From NCBI GenBank assembly GCA_021397835.1, contig JAJFZO010000094.1, positions 10,702,001 to 10,766,000 on the forward strand: a stretch of DNA of 64,000 bases, in the 5' to 3' direction. The notes beneath the pieces are model-generated. The model was given only the letters and a program-made list of their open reading frames with translations. It made no database searches and was not told the origin of the DNA. Shown piece by piece: positions 49,301 through 62,709 of this stretch. Each line of letters starts with the position of its first letter. The stretch's first letter is position 1. The stretch comes from Moringa oleifera (taxonomy: Eukaryota > Streptophyta > Magnoliopsida > Brassicales > Moringaceae). A program made the position numbers and the translations under genes.

Positions 49301-51266
49301 CGAAAAATGTACAGGGGAGGAAGTGGAAGGGTCCTCACTTCAGACCTTATCCCATAAAAAGGAAGGAAATGGGGAGGAAGAGAACAAGTACATCCTATTT
49401 TAGCCAATAAGGATTTAAAATAACTACAAAGAAAGCTAATCAAACTAATTCAGGTTGGAAATATAGACCTTTGCCATAATTCCACCATACTTTCAAATAA
49501 ATAAGAGCTGTGGCCCATAAACTAGCATTAATTCATTTAAAATCCCTCTCATCGTAGATTCGTAGGTTTAAACCAGTATTAAGCCATAAGACTCCAAAAC
49601 CATCTTCTGAAACCAAACTAATACCTAATTATCTATCAACAGACATGAGTGAACAAATATAAGTTTTTAAGTGATGGCTCACATATGCAGCCCTTCTAAA
49701 ACTATAAGAACTCAATCTTAAAATTTGACCATTTGCTAGTAGTTCAACTTTCTAGTAACTGCTACATCATTGAGAAATATTAAGTCACAGTACTAGGAAA
49801 AGGTTGCAGGCACATTTCTTCAAAAATCCAAAACTCTAAATGTTGACACTTTTTGGATAATTCTATTACAAATACAGAATGTAAAACATATATACTTTTT
49901 TCTAATTCAATGAACATAAGTACTCCAATATTAGTACAAAATTGCAAAGAAGGATAAGGGGGCTATCTCTCTCAATATAGCAATTGAGGACCATGCAGTA
50001 CTTAAGATATTTATACACTACAGGAAATCTTGTCCATGCCTTGGTGCTTTTGTGAATTTATTTATTTATTTTTATCGAAATGAATGTATTTCTATTATTT
50101 TATATCAGAAATAATATATTTTATATTTTATCAGAATGATTATATTTTTATTTATCAATAAGAAAATACAGCACCAGTATATAGTTTAGCCATTAGTATT
50201 CACAAACATAGCTCCATCACATTATTTATTGTTCTTTCCTGAGCCTCACTGTTCTAAAATGCTTTACAATCCTACTAAACTGAAAGATTGACATCAGGGC
50301 GGTAAATACTTCAGTTCAAATGGACCTAGTAGGATTCCTTAATCAGACAATCCTTGCCTGTTATGGTTGGCTCATAATCATACATAGTCCATCTAAGTGC
50401 AACTTTTCTATCTATTTTTGTTCTACCTTCTAGACTTCAGCTAATTTTCAAGGTTATGGAACAATTTACAAACTGAGTCTTTTAAATGCTATAACATTTT
50501 AGGCTAAACAGCCTTATCGTAAGTTATTTTCATTACTTGAGATTTGCATGAATTTGCAGTAACAGAAAATGAAAAAATACAGAGATGAGACAGATGGGGT
50601 GGGCATATATTTACAACCAATTTGCCCCAATATATCCACGACAAATACTGAGAAAGAATGCCATGTATCAAGGAGATATACTAACTTTCTCACCATTAAT
50701 TGAATTAATAGTACCAGAATTTGGTCAAATTAAAGCACAATCATTTAACGGTCAAAGTAACAGAACGTTGGAATTAATCACTGAAGTACAGAAATGATCA
50801 ATAAAGTCTGCACCATAACAATAAGAAGTAATGTAATCAATCAAGAAAAGGAGCATACTTTATCCAACTTCTCAAAAGAATCTGCACGACGTGGTACCCA
50901 ACCCCTGATAGCTTCTCCAGCTACTGCAGCTAGCCAGGCAGGCCATCCTGCTGCAACCTGTTCGCCTTCTGTAGCCTTCGGAATGTTACCCGTAGCCGGA
51001 TGGTGAGCAACAACATACTCCATCCTCTCCCTCTTCCTATCATAAGTTTCCCCATGCAATCTTATGGACCCATTAACTTGCTTATCAATCAACATTGCCC
51101 GCCCATCATTACTATCACATTGGTCTTTTGCTCGGTAAGCTTCTTCCCTCCTCGAAGAAGTGGCTCTGGACACCCGTACATCTGATGAGGCCTTGCTGGA
51201 GAGGCGCTCTCTCGGGCTCTCCTTGCTATCTTCAATGGCAGATGTCTTGCAACAAATGCAACCCAT
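43314..51266 (-). CDS. CDK-like serine/threonine kinase (At1g53050/At1g54610 family), 8 exons, one apparent frameshift
   Basis: Plant CRK-type kinase of the CDK9/CDKC-related group with a membrane-targeting start. Exons (minus): 50859-51266, 48775-49059, 48168-48486, 46624-46851, 45868-45968, 45119-45233, 43911-44387, 43314-43520, about 712 residues; Arabidopsis has about 694. MGCICCK fits N-myristoylation and S-acylation. Catalytic features: Gly-loop IGQGTYSNVYRA from 137, Lys160 in IVALKK, HRDIKGSN (Asp255), DFG (Asp273), activation segment VVTLWYRPPELLLGATYYG. The C-terminal tail has RAAWARSGRNLDDAPKIS and YGSKGHKIHYSGPLLVPSGN, diagnostic of this group. The start of exon 3 should read V-K-C-Y-M but has GTTAAAATG, one A too many (48480-48483), which breaks the frame; exon 3 is 319 nt. 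All other junctions are GT-AG and in phase. The cellular role of this family is little known. Confidence 0.9.
48480..48483 (-). other. Apparent 1-bp insertion (A4 in place of A3) in kinase exon 3
   Basis: Plus TTTT, minus AAAA, 3 nt inside the exon after the CCAG acceptor. The preceding exon ends in phase 0 (CAG at 48775) and the following sequence is open only in the shifted frame. No alternative GT donor in the first intron positions gives phase 2. Confidence 0.75.
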
Positions 51267-52350
51267 TATGCACCAAAACCACTCCCACCAACACCCTCCT
51301 TTAGGATCAATAATTACCTCTCAAATATTGCATCGCACAGCTTTATCCCCTTCTTCCAATCTCATCATTATCAAAACTCAACCAAACATGATTGATTAAG
51401 TAAACAAGGCTATAACAGCTCAAATAACACTTAAGATTCAACCCAAACCATTACTTGCCTCATGAATGAAAAAATGAAAAACACCAAACCACACTGTTCC
51501 AATAACTCAAGAAAGCTACAATTCTACAAATAATTAATCCAAAAAGCTCCAGAGTTGACCATAATTTGATAATTTCCTGAAAATGACAGTTCTTTTATCA
51601 GTCAAATTTCCAGTTCATATCAAATCATACATTCAAAACGAAAAAGCTTATAGATTTATCTCTCACCAAATCCGAACACCCAGACACCTACAACACGTTA
51701 AAGAAATCCACATAAACCTTAAGAAACCTAAACAGTTCAACAGAAACAAAGTACCTGAAAATGCTTCTTCCTGTGAATGCATTACATGCAGCAAAACTTT
51801 AAAAACAAATAAGCAGAAAGGGAGAAACTCCCAAAACCCCCACGGAAGAATGATTGATCTAGGGTTTGTGGAGACATACACGCAGAGAAAGAGAGAGAGA
51901 AAGCAAGAGAGAGATGGATCTAGGGCACAGAGAGATTCTGATGGACAAGTACGGTAGCAGAAGTAAGAGAGTTTATTTTACAGATGAAAAAGAAAATGAA
52001 AACGAAAATTGTCCGAAGAAATGCTGATTCCGTTAATCTTATTAATAAAATATTAAATATTGATATTAACATTAAAATATTTATTTCTCACTTCTGGTAT
52101 TTATAGAATTTTATTTTGCAGCTTTTTAGAGAGAGAGAAAGAGCGAGGCTGAGAGCTTAAAGTAAACAGTACAAGTACAAGACATTCTTGACGTGCGTCC
52201 ATAACGCCACGCGCTTCAACCAGAAAGTCATTTCCAAATTTTATTTGATTTGTCATATTTCATGAAGAAAATAATTATTTTGAAAATTTTTAAATTAATT
52301 AACCTTAGTAAAATGATGCAAATATTATGTTTGATCTATCTCGTGGACTT

Positions 52351-52356
52351 CACGTG
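52351..52356. promoter_or_regulatory. G-box CACGTG
   Basis: Perfect CACGTG about 1.1 kb above the kinase start, in a divergent promoter region. It could serve either gene. Confidence 0.35.
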
Positions 52357-52522
52357 CTTGATACGGGCGTGCGTTTTGGCACGAGCAATATAAGCTGGCA
52401 ACTAAAATAGTTGGGTTGTTTTGTTCAACGAAGGTCGTTGGCTTTTCCTTAACTTTTTCGGGTTTTTGTTTGGGTGAAAGGATGTCCATGCATGCAACTC
52501 ACTTACACCGGAAAATCTCCCT

Positions 52523-52528
52523 CACGTG
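52523..52528. promoter_or_regulatory. G-box CACGTG (CTCACGTGGGG)
   Basis: Second perfect CACGTG, 172 bp from the previous one. Its flanks also match a PIF/bZIP-type site. Role inferred only. Confidence 0.35.
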
Positions 52529-55500
52529 GGGCCCATCACTCTCCAAATGAATCTTGGACCGAAAATGGTAACTGAAGCTTCCTCTAATCTGACGGCTGGC
52601 AATGAAGGATCATGTCTCAAGTAAAGCATCAACAGTCGGATTTTTATCATCATTTCATCAGTTTCCCATTGTGGGACCCTCGTGAGATTATTGGACTAGC
52701 TTGTCCGCATCCAATAAATAATGGAACAGTTTATCCATGTGGTCATGCACCCATGACATTTAAAGCTCTGTCTTCGTTCTCTGAGACAAATTAACACACA
52801 CTTGGCCCACGTCTTACCTTACCCACGCACCCGTCACGGCTGCACCCATTTTTTTCAACACTCCGAGTCAAGCTTCTCGTCCCCTTTCTATCTTGTATTT
52901 TAGTTACCAACTCCATTATTATATGATCATCGTATTATTGTGTTGAAGTCAGATATTCGATTTAATTAATCTTGGGTATATGATTAGAAAACTAAGTTAT
53001 GTGATTTTGATTAAGTCATCTAATCATGTTCGGGCCCACATTTTTATACGATTTTTTTTCCTTTTTTTAGGCATGGAGTGCAAAAATCAACTTTATCCTA
53101 AGTTCTAAACACGTCACATGTTATGTTACCAGATTGACCATTTTCCAAAAAATAAAAAAAAAAAATCTATACAAACTAATTCCTCGTCCATGTTAATGTC
53201 ATGGCTCATGACCCAACTTCTCTAACGGGGTTAAGTTTTTAATAAAATTATGGTATCTAATAATTTAATTTTTTATTTTTAAAATTAGCATTTTAAATTA
53301 TTAAAAAGTTTGGTATAAATTCTAGATCAATAAAATTTTTTAATCCTATATTTATATGGTAATACATGAGATATTATCACAAACCATTAATAAAATAATA
53401 TTTTTTAAAAGTTTTAAAATTTTATTAGTTGACATATATATATTTATAGTTTGACATACGATGACAATATATATGTGAAATACAAGTCTAACGCGTCTCT
53501 CCCGCTTTTTAAGATATATGTATAATATTATTTCTTAAGTTAATAAAATTATATAATTCAAAATGGATAACGCCGATGAAGCTTTATCAAGATCCTTATC
53601 CACGATTTAATATAATCATGTTAGAAGGATTTTAATTGTATTAATTTGGGGTATAGTAAAAATATATGTATTCTTTTATTATTACTTTTATTTAATTTAT
53701 TTATTCATATAATAAAACAATTTATTGATTTCATTACACTAAAAAAAGTTATATTTTCAATAAATTTTCATATTTATAATCAAAAAATAAATTAAATAAT
53801 AAAATAAAAAATCCAATAATAATTTGGCATTTTATCTTGTAACCTACAAATCTTTTTCCTTTGTGGAGGGCATCCTCCCCATTTCTCATGGCACGGGCCT
53901 GAGGAAGGATGATGGCATGTTCCATGCTTTGCTTGTTATTCTCTGAAGGCAGCATTCCCAATTCGACTTTATGAGGCCACTTTGCATCATTTGAGGAAAC
54001 CTTACCCTTTTGGCAATTCTCTTTTTGTTTTTCCAAAGCAAAAAAAAAAAAACTTTTTTCTTAATTAGTGGAGGTCCCACTTTGTTCACCCTTTACTTTT
54101 CCTATTTTACGTATATTTTTTTAAAAAAATAACAAAAAAGTGAAAATATGAGCAGAATTTGTTAGCTCAATTCATGTGGTAAAATAATAAATTTAGTAGT
54201 TATTTATATTAATAGAAACAATATTTTGAATAAATATAAAAAATATAAGTTAAATTATTTTCAATTTAGATTTTAATGTATTCTTTGAATCGGTTATATA
54301 TCTAATATTTTAATTTATTTTAACTTAAATTTATAATTGTAAAAAATTAAAAATATTTTTATTATTAAAATATTTCAAAATTAATTAAAATACATTTTAC
54401 AAATAATTTTGAATCCATATTTATTCATAAATTATTTTTTAATAAAATTTTAAAATTTATCTTTATATATATAATTTTCAAATAAAAAATTATTGTACAA
54501 AATCTCTAATTTTAATTTTATTTTTAAATTTTTGATAAAATTTAAATTAAATCAAATTAAAATATAGATGATTGATATTTCAAAGTAAAAATGTTATTTA
54601 GATTTTTATATTTATTTTAATAATTCAATAATTTTATAATTACAATAAAATTTTCTTAATTATTAACATTTATGGTTAAAAACTTAAACTTGATATAGTT
54701 AAAATGAAATTAAATCAATGTTAATTACAAATGCGATACACATGACCCATTGATGGAGGATAATATTATAGATAAAAACATAGATCTTGTCATATAATCT
54801 CAATTTTAATATAAAAATTAACATTAAATTTAACAACCGAACTAACAGAAACACACTATGAGCTCTTTCCCCCCCTTTCTCTCTCTCTCTCTTTCTCTGA
54901 CTCCATGTGATCCATCAGGTATCATTAAATTTCTCTCAGGTAGATGGCGTCCCCACTGTGATTCCCGTGGGGCCACCCAAATCAGATCATGCCCTTATCC
55001 ATTTACTTTTATTTATTTTTATAATTAAATCTCCTGTCCGAAAAGCTTAATTTTACCTTGTTACATTTTTCTAATAAATCCCTGAATTTTGAGAGAGAGA
55101 GAGAAGAGAGAGAGGATGTTATACAATGAAACAGTAATCAACCAATGCAAAGTCTCAGTATGAAAAATCTGCATTTTCACAGAAAACGAGAAAACTCATT
55201 TCCGGAAGAGATCCTAGATTTCATAAAGGTAAATCTTCCAGATTTTATTTTCGCTTCTTTTTATCGATCGTTTCCTTATTCTTTTGGGTTTTTGGTTTAT
55301 GGTTGGATTTGAAGTTATTTGATCAACTAGAACAGTGGACGTAAGCAATTTACGTTCGTGGGTTTCAGTATTTGATTTGGCATGGAAACCGTGTTTCTTT
55401 TGTTAATAGAAATCTGAATTTTAATTATGAAAAGGACTTTTGTATGCAGGTCGTTTTTGTTTAGAATGCTTGGGGAGATATGTTTAGGTGTCTGCTTCCT

Positions 55501-55806
55501 GTTAACATAAAAATCGAATCACATTGGATTCTGAGATCAACATCAGTGAAATTGAAAAGCGGGTCAGATACTCAGCGTCCTGAAACGTTGGGTTGTTGAT
55601 TTGGGTGTTGGATTTCGTGATCAATGGCTTGATTAAGAGCATATTTGGAGCCTTCTAGTGAACTGTGGCGAATTGGATCATTATTGAAACATTGTAGTGA
55701 AGTTTCATTTGGCTCTTCGTAACATCTTTGTAGTTTTTTGATAGCATTGTGTGTTCTTGTATTTGTGTGAAATAAAGGATTTATTTGAAGGGGAAAGGGA
55801 GGAGAT

Positions 55807-55842
55807 ATGAAACTTGATTCGGTGGGATTTGAGATACAATGA
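55807..55842 (+). other. 11-codon uORF whose stop overlaps the MUCI70-like start (ATGA)
   Basis: ATG at 55807 opens MKLDSVGFEIQ and stops with TGA at 55840-55842. The main ATG is 55839-55841, so stop and start share bases as ATGA. This arrangement permits reinitiation or coupling. It is the last ATG before the main start. Confidence 0.65.
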
Positions 55843-58800
55843 CTGGACAGTCATTGGGACTCCGTACAGGGAGTTATGGGTCATTGCAGCATATCAATGG
55901 TGGTGGATTGCAGTTACAGTCAACAAAACAATTTATTATTGCACGGAGACATTCTTCCAAGATGCTTGTTTCAGGTTCCAAGGAGAAGGAGAGGCCCCTC
56001 CCCTTTGTGTGTTGCCGGTATTTAAGCCGGAGGAGGATTGCAATGTTGCTGCTTGCAGGCCTTGCTCTTGTGGTTTTTGTCTTGGGTTCATATATAGTTA
56101 ACAAAGGTGATGCTTGCTTTCCCATTCCTTGTTAAATTAATGATGTCATAGTATTTGGTTAAGTAGACTAATGGACAGTCTGTTCACTGTGCGCAATGAA
56201 TTTATTTTCACCAGAAAGCACTAGTACAAATGTTCATCGGCATATTGGAAGAGTGGATCCATACAGCAATCAGGCACCTGGCAATTGGGAAACATCAACT
56301 TTTCCTAGCATAAGGGATGAAAATTCTGCTGCAGATAATAATGTCAGTGAAAGCGATGCAAACATAGGCCATCATCCTCTGCGTCCTCTTACTGCTGATG
56401 TTTCTGTAGGTGCTGTTGTTAATCTGTTGCACCACCCTTGTGAGAATTTTACGTTTCCTCCTCCCCCTCCACCTGGTAGTAGACGGATTGGACCACGCCG
56501 TAAGTTTGATTTCTGTTCTTTATTGTTGTTTTTGTTTCTAAAGCCTCCAACTGTCAATATGATTGTTGAAGATATCAACTTTACTCCTAGTTGCACTGGC
56601 AAATGTAATAATGTAAGACATATCATTATGATGACTATGGTTTGCAGTTGTATTGTCATCACAATCATCACCATTATCATTTTTAATTTTTTGCACTGAA
56701 AAACTGATTAATACATATTACATAGTAACTCTGCAGTGCCTTGACATAATCTATTTAGTGCTGATTTGACTTGTGTACGTCCATTACCATGCCTAAATAT
56801 TGTTCTTGCTTTCATGTTTGTGCAGCATGTCCTGTATGTTATCTCCCTGTGGAGCAGGCCAGGGCTAGCATGCCAGTTTCCTCATCAACTTCTCTGCTGC
56901 TTCATAATTTGACATATTTTCAAGATGAAAATCCTGTTAAAGTGGAACCACATGGAGGTTCTGACTTTGGCGGATATCCTTCTCTGAATCAGAGGAATGC
57001 CTCTTTCGATATCAAAGAGTCAATGACAGTGCATTGTGGGTAGGGTTCATTCTCTTGATAGGTGTTGTTCCTGTACTGGTGTAATGATTTAAGATCATAG
57101 TCCTAAAAGAGTTTTGTGTGACCTATACTGTTTGTTTGGTTACGGAGGTCTGCAACAAATTTAATGACTCTTTTCTTGGTAAACTCTACAGGTTTGTCAA
57201 AGGAAGTAAACCTGGTTACCAGACTGGATTTGATATTGATGAGGCTGTCCTTTCGGAGTTGGAGGAGTTTCATGAGGTCATTGTTGCATCAGCAGTATTT
57301 GGTAGGTTGAAAAGTCAAACTTCTACATAGACTCTCTTGCTTTTATGCTTGTGTTCTTATCATATTTATATGTTTACCAGGGAACTATGATCTAATTCAA
57401 GAGCCCCAGAACATTAGTGAAGCAGCCAGGACAAATATTCCTTTCTATATGTTTGTTGATGAGGAGACAGAAGCATATATCAAGAACACTACTAGTTACT
57501 CAGACAACAACAGAAGGGTTGGATTATGGAGAATTATTATTGTTCATAATGTTCCTTATAGTGATGCAAGACGTAATGGAAAGGTCAAGCATTTCCATTA
57601 ATATAAGTAACTTCTTAAGGTAGTAAAATCAGAAATGCTGGGTATTACTGATGTGGCATGTACATGTGGCAGGTTCCGAAACTTTTACTGCATAGGATCT
57701 TCCCCAATGTTCGGTATTCTATATGGATTGATGGCAAGCTTAAGCTTGTTGTAGATCCATACCAAATCCTTGAGAGGTACAACCCATCTTTCTTTAGATT
57801 TCCTAGATTATGATACCCTTCGTAGGAGAGCTTCTCTAAGTTGTTGTGGGTCATTGGTCATGAAGCTCATGATTTTATTTCTTAGGGCAGATCAGTTAAG
57901 ATTTTATAAGTAGAGTTAGTAACTTCTGCTGGAAATTAGAAAATTGGCTGTGTTTGAGTGTGTTTTAGTTTTTTTGTTTTGAAAATTATTTTTAAAAGTT
58001 GTTTTTGAGAAGGAAAAAAATATGTTTGATAATATTATTTAGAAGTTATTTTTAAGAAGAAAGAAATAAAAACCTGTTTGATAATATTATTTTAAAAATA
58101 ATGTGTTAGAGTTATTTAGAATGATTGATAATTATAATAATGCAATTAATGAAAACTTGTTCTTCGTGTTTTTAATTGTTTTAAAGATTGAAGTTAAAAA
58201 ACAAAACAAAAATAATCTTAAGATTTTAGAATCAACTATTGCAAAACAGTTTTCAAACAAATTTTTTTGCTGTTTTGCTTTTTAAAACAAAAAATTATTT
58301 TTGAGAATAGAAATCAAATAGGCCCTTAGTTTCCGATCCAGGCACGTAGAGCATGATCATTGTGTGATGGCTTTGTTTACCAAGTCTCAAGTTGAACCAT
58401 CATGATTTTGGTGAATTTTAAGGCTAAACATTGTAAATTAGTTGAGAAAAAAAGGAAAAAAAAAAGAAAAAAAACGAAAACAGGTTGCTCTCTTGGATTC
58501 ATGATTGTGTTGTATTATGAAAAATAAACGACAAAAAAATTGAATTAGGATTACCTTTATGTAAGTTGATGCTGAAGGAGATTTAGGGATCTCATTCAAC
58601 ATTTTATCTTTCTATTGTTAGCATTTAACAGAAATGGTTGATAAAAGACCTCATTAGAAAGTGATCCAAATTTCCAGGTTCATTGGTTGATTATAAAACC
58701 TAGGGGATATTGGTATTTGACCAATGGATAATGTTCCGTGGTTTTTATAGCTGTAGCTGAAGTTCAATTCTCTAAATTATGTTGTTATCTGTGTTCTTTA

Positions 58801-60245
58801 TGTTATTGTCAACTGTTTCAAGGGTTTCTTCTTTGTGTTCTGCCTTAAAGTAGAGAAAGTTGATGCCAAAATGGAATGCCTTTCTTGGCTGGGCTGAGAA
58901 GGTTAACATTGTCATATATTTGTACATAACCATCTATTCGATTTGAAATTTATGGTTTCACTGCTCTGTGAAATTGGAAAGATTTGGAATTTAATGTACA
59001 AGGGGTTGGTCATTTTCTCTGTTCATAGGTTATGTTAGCAGTCTGTGACAGACTTATGGACATGTCAAGTCATTTCAAAAGTTTTCATTCCAAGCATCAG
59101 ATGCTGGATTTTCATGTATTAATTATACTTCTACAACTTTAGCGGTGCCATGCAATGAGTATGTTGAAGGAGCTTAATGTAGTTAACTATCTGTTTTTGG
59201 ATTGTCTTCACTAGTTGTACATACATGCATATACATACATTCTTTTTCCAGATTCTTGTGGCGCCAAAATGCTAGTTTTGCAATCTCAAGACACTATAGA
59301 CGCTTTGATGTGTTTGAAGAGGCCGAAGCTAACAAAGCAGCAAGAAAGTATGACAATGCCTCAATTGATTATCAGATTGAATTCTATAAGAAGGAGGGTT
59401 TGACCCCATATTCAGAAGATAAGCTTCCTATAACTAGTGGTAGGTTCAGGTGCATGCATGTATGCATGTATTTTGTGCATTTATCTGTGTTCTCAAACTT
59501 TTTATTATTTGTATGCTTCAAATTTGAGTTCCTAGAAATATGACTTCTGCAGATGTTCCTGAAGGTTGTGTTATCATCAAAGAACATATTCCCATCACAA
59601 ATCTTTTCACCTGCCTTTGGTTCAACGAAGTTGATCGTTTTACTTCTAGGGATCAGCTAAGCTTTTCCACAGTGAGGGATAAAATAATGGAAAGAGTTAA
59701 CTGGAGCATCAACATGTTTTTGGATTGTGAAAGGCGCAATTTCGTGATACAGGTGCTTATCTTGCATATTCCTTTTTGGTTCTTCCTTTTTCTTTTTTAG
59801 TTGGCCTTTTCCCCACTACATGGATTGCATAAGTAGAGAAAAATGAAACTTTGGTAAAAGCTGGTTGATCTGTTATATAAGTTGCTCAGCGGTCTTTTGA
59901 TGAAGAGGCTGTTTGAATGCTTCTGTCGGTCTATTGACAAGTTCCTTATTTTTGAAATGGCCTCAATTGTATGAAAAATGTAGAACATGGTTATCTAGTA
60001 TGCAGTTAACTGTAGTTTTGGGTGGAATTATGTTCCCTACCTGTCATGTACAGGTTTACCACAGAGATTTAATTATGAACGTGGCTCCCCCATTTGCTGC
60101 TATCCCTCAAACTCCGGCCATACCTCAAAATAAATTAGCTGGAAGGACTTCAGGAAGGAAAGTTATTCCTAAGCATGGTAGAGACAGGAGATCAGGCTCA
60201 AGGCGTCACCGTAAGGCTGCTGCCGGTAATCAGGAAAATTTTTGA
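55839..60245 (+). CDS. MUCI70/DUF616 (TOD1-like) putative glycosyltransferase, 9 exons
   Basis: DUF616 family type II membrane protein. Arabidopsis MUCI70 is needed for seed mucilage pectin synthesis and is a putative Golgi glycosyltransferase; TOD1, related, is an alkaline ceramidase. Exons: 55839-56106, 56215-56499, 56826-57039, 57192-57301, 57381-57583, 57673-57776, 59252-59439, 59553-59752, 60054-60245, all GT-AG, in phase, 587 residues. A membrane anchor lies at about 67-86 after SRRRIAML. A Pro run PPPPPPGSRR precedes a CPVCYLP segment. The DUF616 core has FVKGSKPGYQTGFDI, FYMFVDEET, RRVGLWRIIIVHN, PNVRYSIWIDGKLKLVVDPY, SFAISRHYRRFDVFEEAEANK, VWFNEVDRFTSRDQLSF-like FTSRDQLSF and SINMFLDCERRNF. 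The tail is basic. By position it matches At1g53040. Enzyme activity is inferred. Confidence 0.94.
57946..58325. mobile_element. Possible MITE in MUCI70-like intron 6
   Basis: An AT-rich block inside the 1.5-kb intron begins GGCTGTGTTTGAG and ends CAAATAGGCCC, imperfect inverted ends of the GGGCCTATTTG kind seen in plant hAT-like MITEs. It holds an internal direct repeat with TGTTTGATAATATTATTT twice. No clear target-site duplication was found. Confidence 0.45.
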
Positions 60246-62709
60246 TTACTTTTCTTTTTCTTTTGAAAGGAAAACGTCTGGCTCTTTTTTTCTTTTTGGT
60301 TCTTTATTTTTTCTTCTACCCACTGATCATACATCAAATGTTAGGAGGATGGGTTAGACAAATTTAGGAGGATTGAGAAATGGAAACGCTTCATTTTTTT
60401 GCTGGAAGTTGATTAAGGAAAAAGGAAATTGGCTTCAATTTTTGTTGGGATGTTTTGATATCTATTCATTTATTGCTGTAAATACATTTTGCTACATAAG
60501 TCTCAAACAAGCAGCTCCCCATTTTCTCATGTCTCTCATTGACTCATTCCTCCTTGTCCACTCTGTTCCTCAATACATCTTGGAGTTTTATGTGCATCTT
60601 GCCTACAACACAGAACTGCTTTGCCCATTTGAGAGGTATATGTGGAATCTTTCTTTCTGACTGTCATTATAAATCAGGGCACTTATTTATGGAGTATTAA
60701 GATACCAATTAGAGGTGGTGTATTCTTCCTGGAAACTCAGGTCGCTTATTATAGTGAAAGTAACAAGGTCCTAGCATGTTTGGGTTTTATAAATACTTGA
60801 GAAGCCTGTGGAAATGCCCAAGTTGGATGATGTCCTAAAAGTACATTGCCACTGTTCACATGTTGAGTTTATTCTTGTTTTGTGATGATTGAAACACAGA
60901 TGAAACCTTAGCCATGCATTTTCTTAGGATCACCAGTCTTAGAGTTTCCAATTTAAATTATCTAACTCATGAAAAATGATTCTGATTAACTCTTTTTCTA
61001 TTTGATTTAGTGAATAATTATTGTAGAAGGAAAGTCTGCATGTGATTGTCATGAATATGGGACATACAAATGGTCCATTGGCCTTTTTTCATCCATTGCT
61101 CAAAGCAAATTCTTCAGACCGAAGTCTTAACAGCCTTAAAGGAGACCTCAAAAAGATTAAATTGATTGCTTCTCTGTGAACCTGAAGTTCTTATTTCTGT
61201 TATAAATAATGTAGTAGCTGTCCATTGGTTGACATGCAGAATAAAGCTGTACCAGCTTGAGCTATGACTACTTAAAGATATGAATATGATGAAGAGTATC
61301 TGCTGTTCACTATTGCATCCATTTGAAGTCAACAAAATACATCAAAACTGCTTTAATACCAATTGCAATTAAAAAAAAAAAAGGGTAACCCACTTTGAGT
61401 TTCTTTAAAGCATGAGGAATTAAGTAATCCTAGATCTCTAAAGCTGTTTCTTGCCTGTTCAATAACATTATGGAGGAATATCAACATGGGCCGCCCAAGA
61501 AAAAAAAAAGTGAAATTAGACTTAAATTTAATAAATTTACTAAATATGTAGACTTTTTTACTAATTGGGATGACTCAGAGCAGAAAATTTTCAACTTGTA
61601 CTTAAAACTTAGCTTATAATACTGATAATAATAATAAATAAAAAAAAAGAACAGAGAGAAGAAAGAAAAGCTTAGAATGATTCCAAACCCCAGCCAAGAA
61701 AGAGAAGGTAATTAAAAAAAGTGTTTGCATTATGTTCAATCATTAAAATCCAGTAAATTACAAGAAAGATACAATGGACCCCAGAAGTGCAAGGCCCACA
61801 GAAGTTGAATTTCCTTGGCAGAAGAAGCAAGGAACCGACCAGAGCTGAATGGGATTTTCTGCAGGAGCGTTATGGAGGGAAGCAATCTCAATGCCATTAA
61901 AGGACACAAACTCAGAACCCATTTTCACTCGCCAACCTATCACAACAATCCAAAATCAAATCCCCATAAAATAAGGCTCTCGCTAGAAATAGATTCCTTG
62001 ATACTTGTCCAAACATAGACATATGTATACATGTATATTTATTGTTCATCATTATAGTTAGCATGATAACCCATCTATTCAAATCCCATGCTCTACATAC
62101 TTTTAATGCTTTATTTCTAGAAAAAAAAAACTCCTCCTTTGAAACTCACTGTTTCTTTACCCTTAATTGTCTCTACTTAGCTGACGATTTGGGCTCTGGA
62201 TCCAAGGTTTTTCTTGATCTCTTTTTTGTCAGTTAGTTTTGGAGGTCAAAAAGGTTTGCCTTGTTCAGCTTTGTTTACTCATCAGTGAGCTTATCTGGGT
62301 TTTGTGCACATATATGGAAAGAGTTTACTTGGGCTTTTTCTCATGACTTTGATTCTGATTCTTGATTTAGAGCCGTTTTGTGCGGGAGAGGAAGGTCTAT
62401 ATGGAGTTTTGATATGTAGGTTTATCTGGGTTCTTTGAGTTACTATTTATAGTAAGTAGATGCCATTTGCTCTCTAGTTATCCTGGTTTCTGCATTTTAC
62501 TTTGAAACTGGGGATTACCCTTTCTGGTTTTGACTTATCAGTTCATTATCTTTTTTCTCTGAGATCAATGCAATTACAATCAATGTTATGGTTTTACTCA
62601 ACTAGGTAACATACTTTTCCTCAGACAATTTTCTAAAGTTATTTTTCTTTATGAATTGAAGCTCAACTGAGGGAAGAAAGGGAGAAAAGAATTTCTTTGG
62701 AGCTGATCA
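60246..62709. other. Intergenic region between MUCI70-like and small membrane protein genes
   Basis: The first several hundred bases are probably the MUCI70-like 3' UTR. Frames at 60373-60660 and 61758-62236 resemble no known protein. From about 62150 to 62709 a T-rich region is the probable promoter, leader or leader intron of the next gene. No gene is seen. Confidence 0.55.

Larger units (their letters stand above)
51267..55838. other. Divergent intergenic region between the kinase and the MUCI70-like gene
   Basis: Positions 51267-52000 are the kinase leader with GA tracts (51884-51912). Positions 52180-52560 are GC-richer with two G-boxes. Positions 53230-54850 are AT-rich and contain a copy of the dispersed repeat. 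From about 54870 (CT run) to 55838 is the MUCI70-like leader, with a donor-like AAAG|GTAAATC near 55229 indicating a leader intron. No gene is seen. Confidence 0.55.

Noticed and set aside
62042..62236. 64-codon plus-strand frame upstream of the small membrane protein
   Set aside because: Low complexity and T-rich; fits a promoter or leader region better than a gene.
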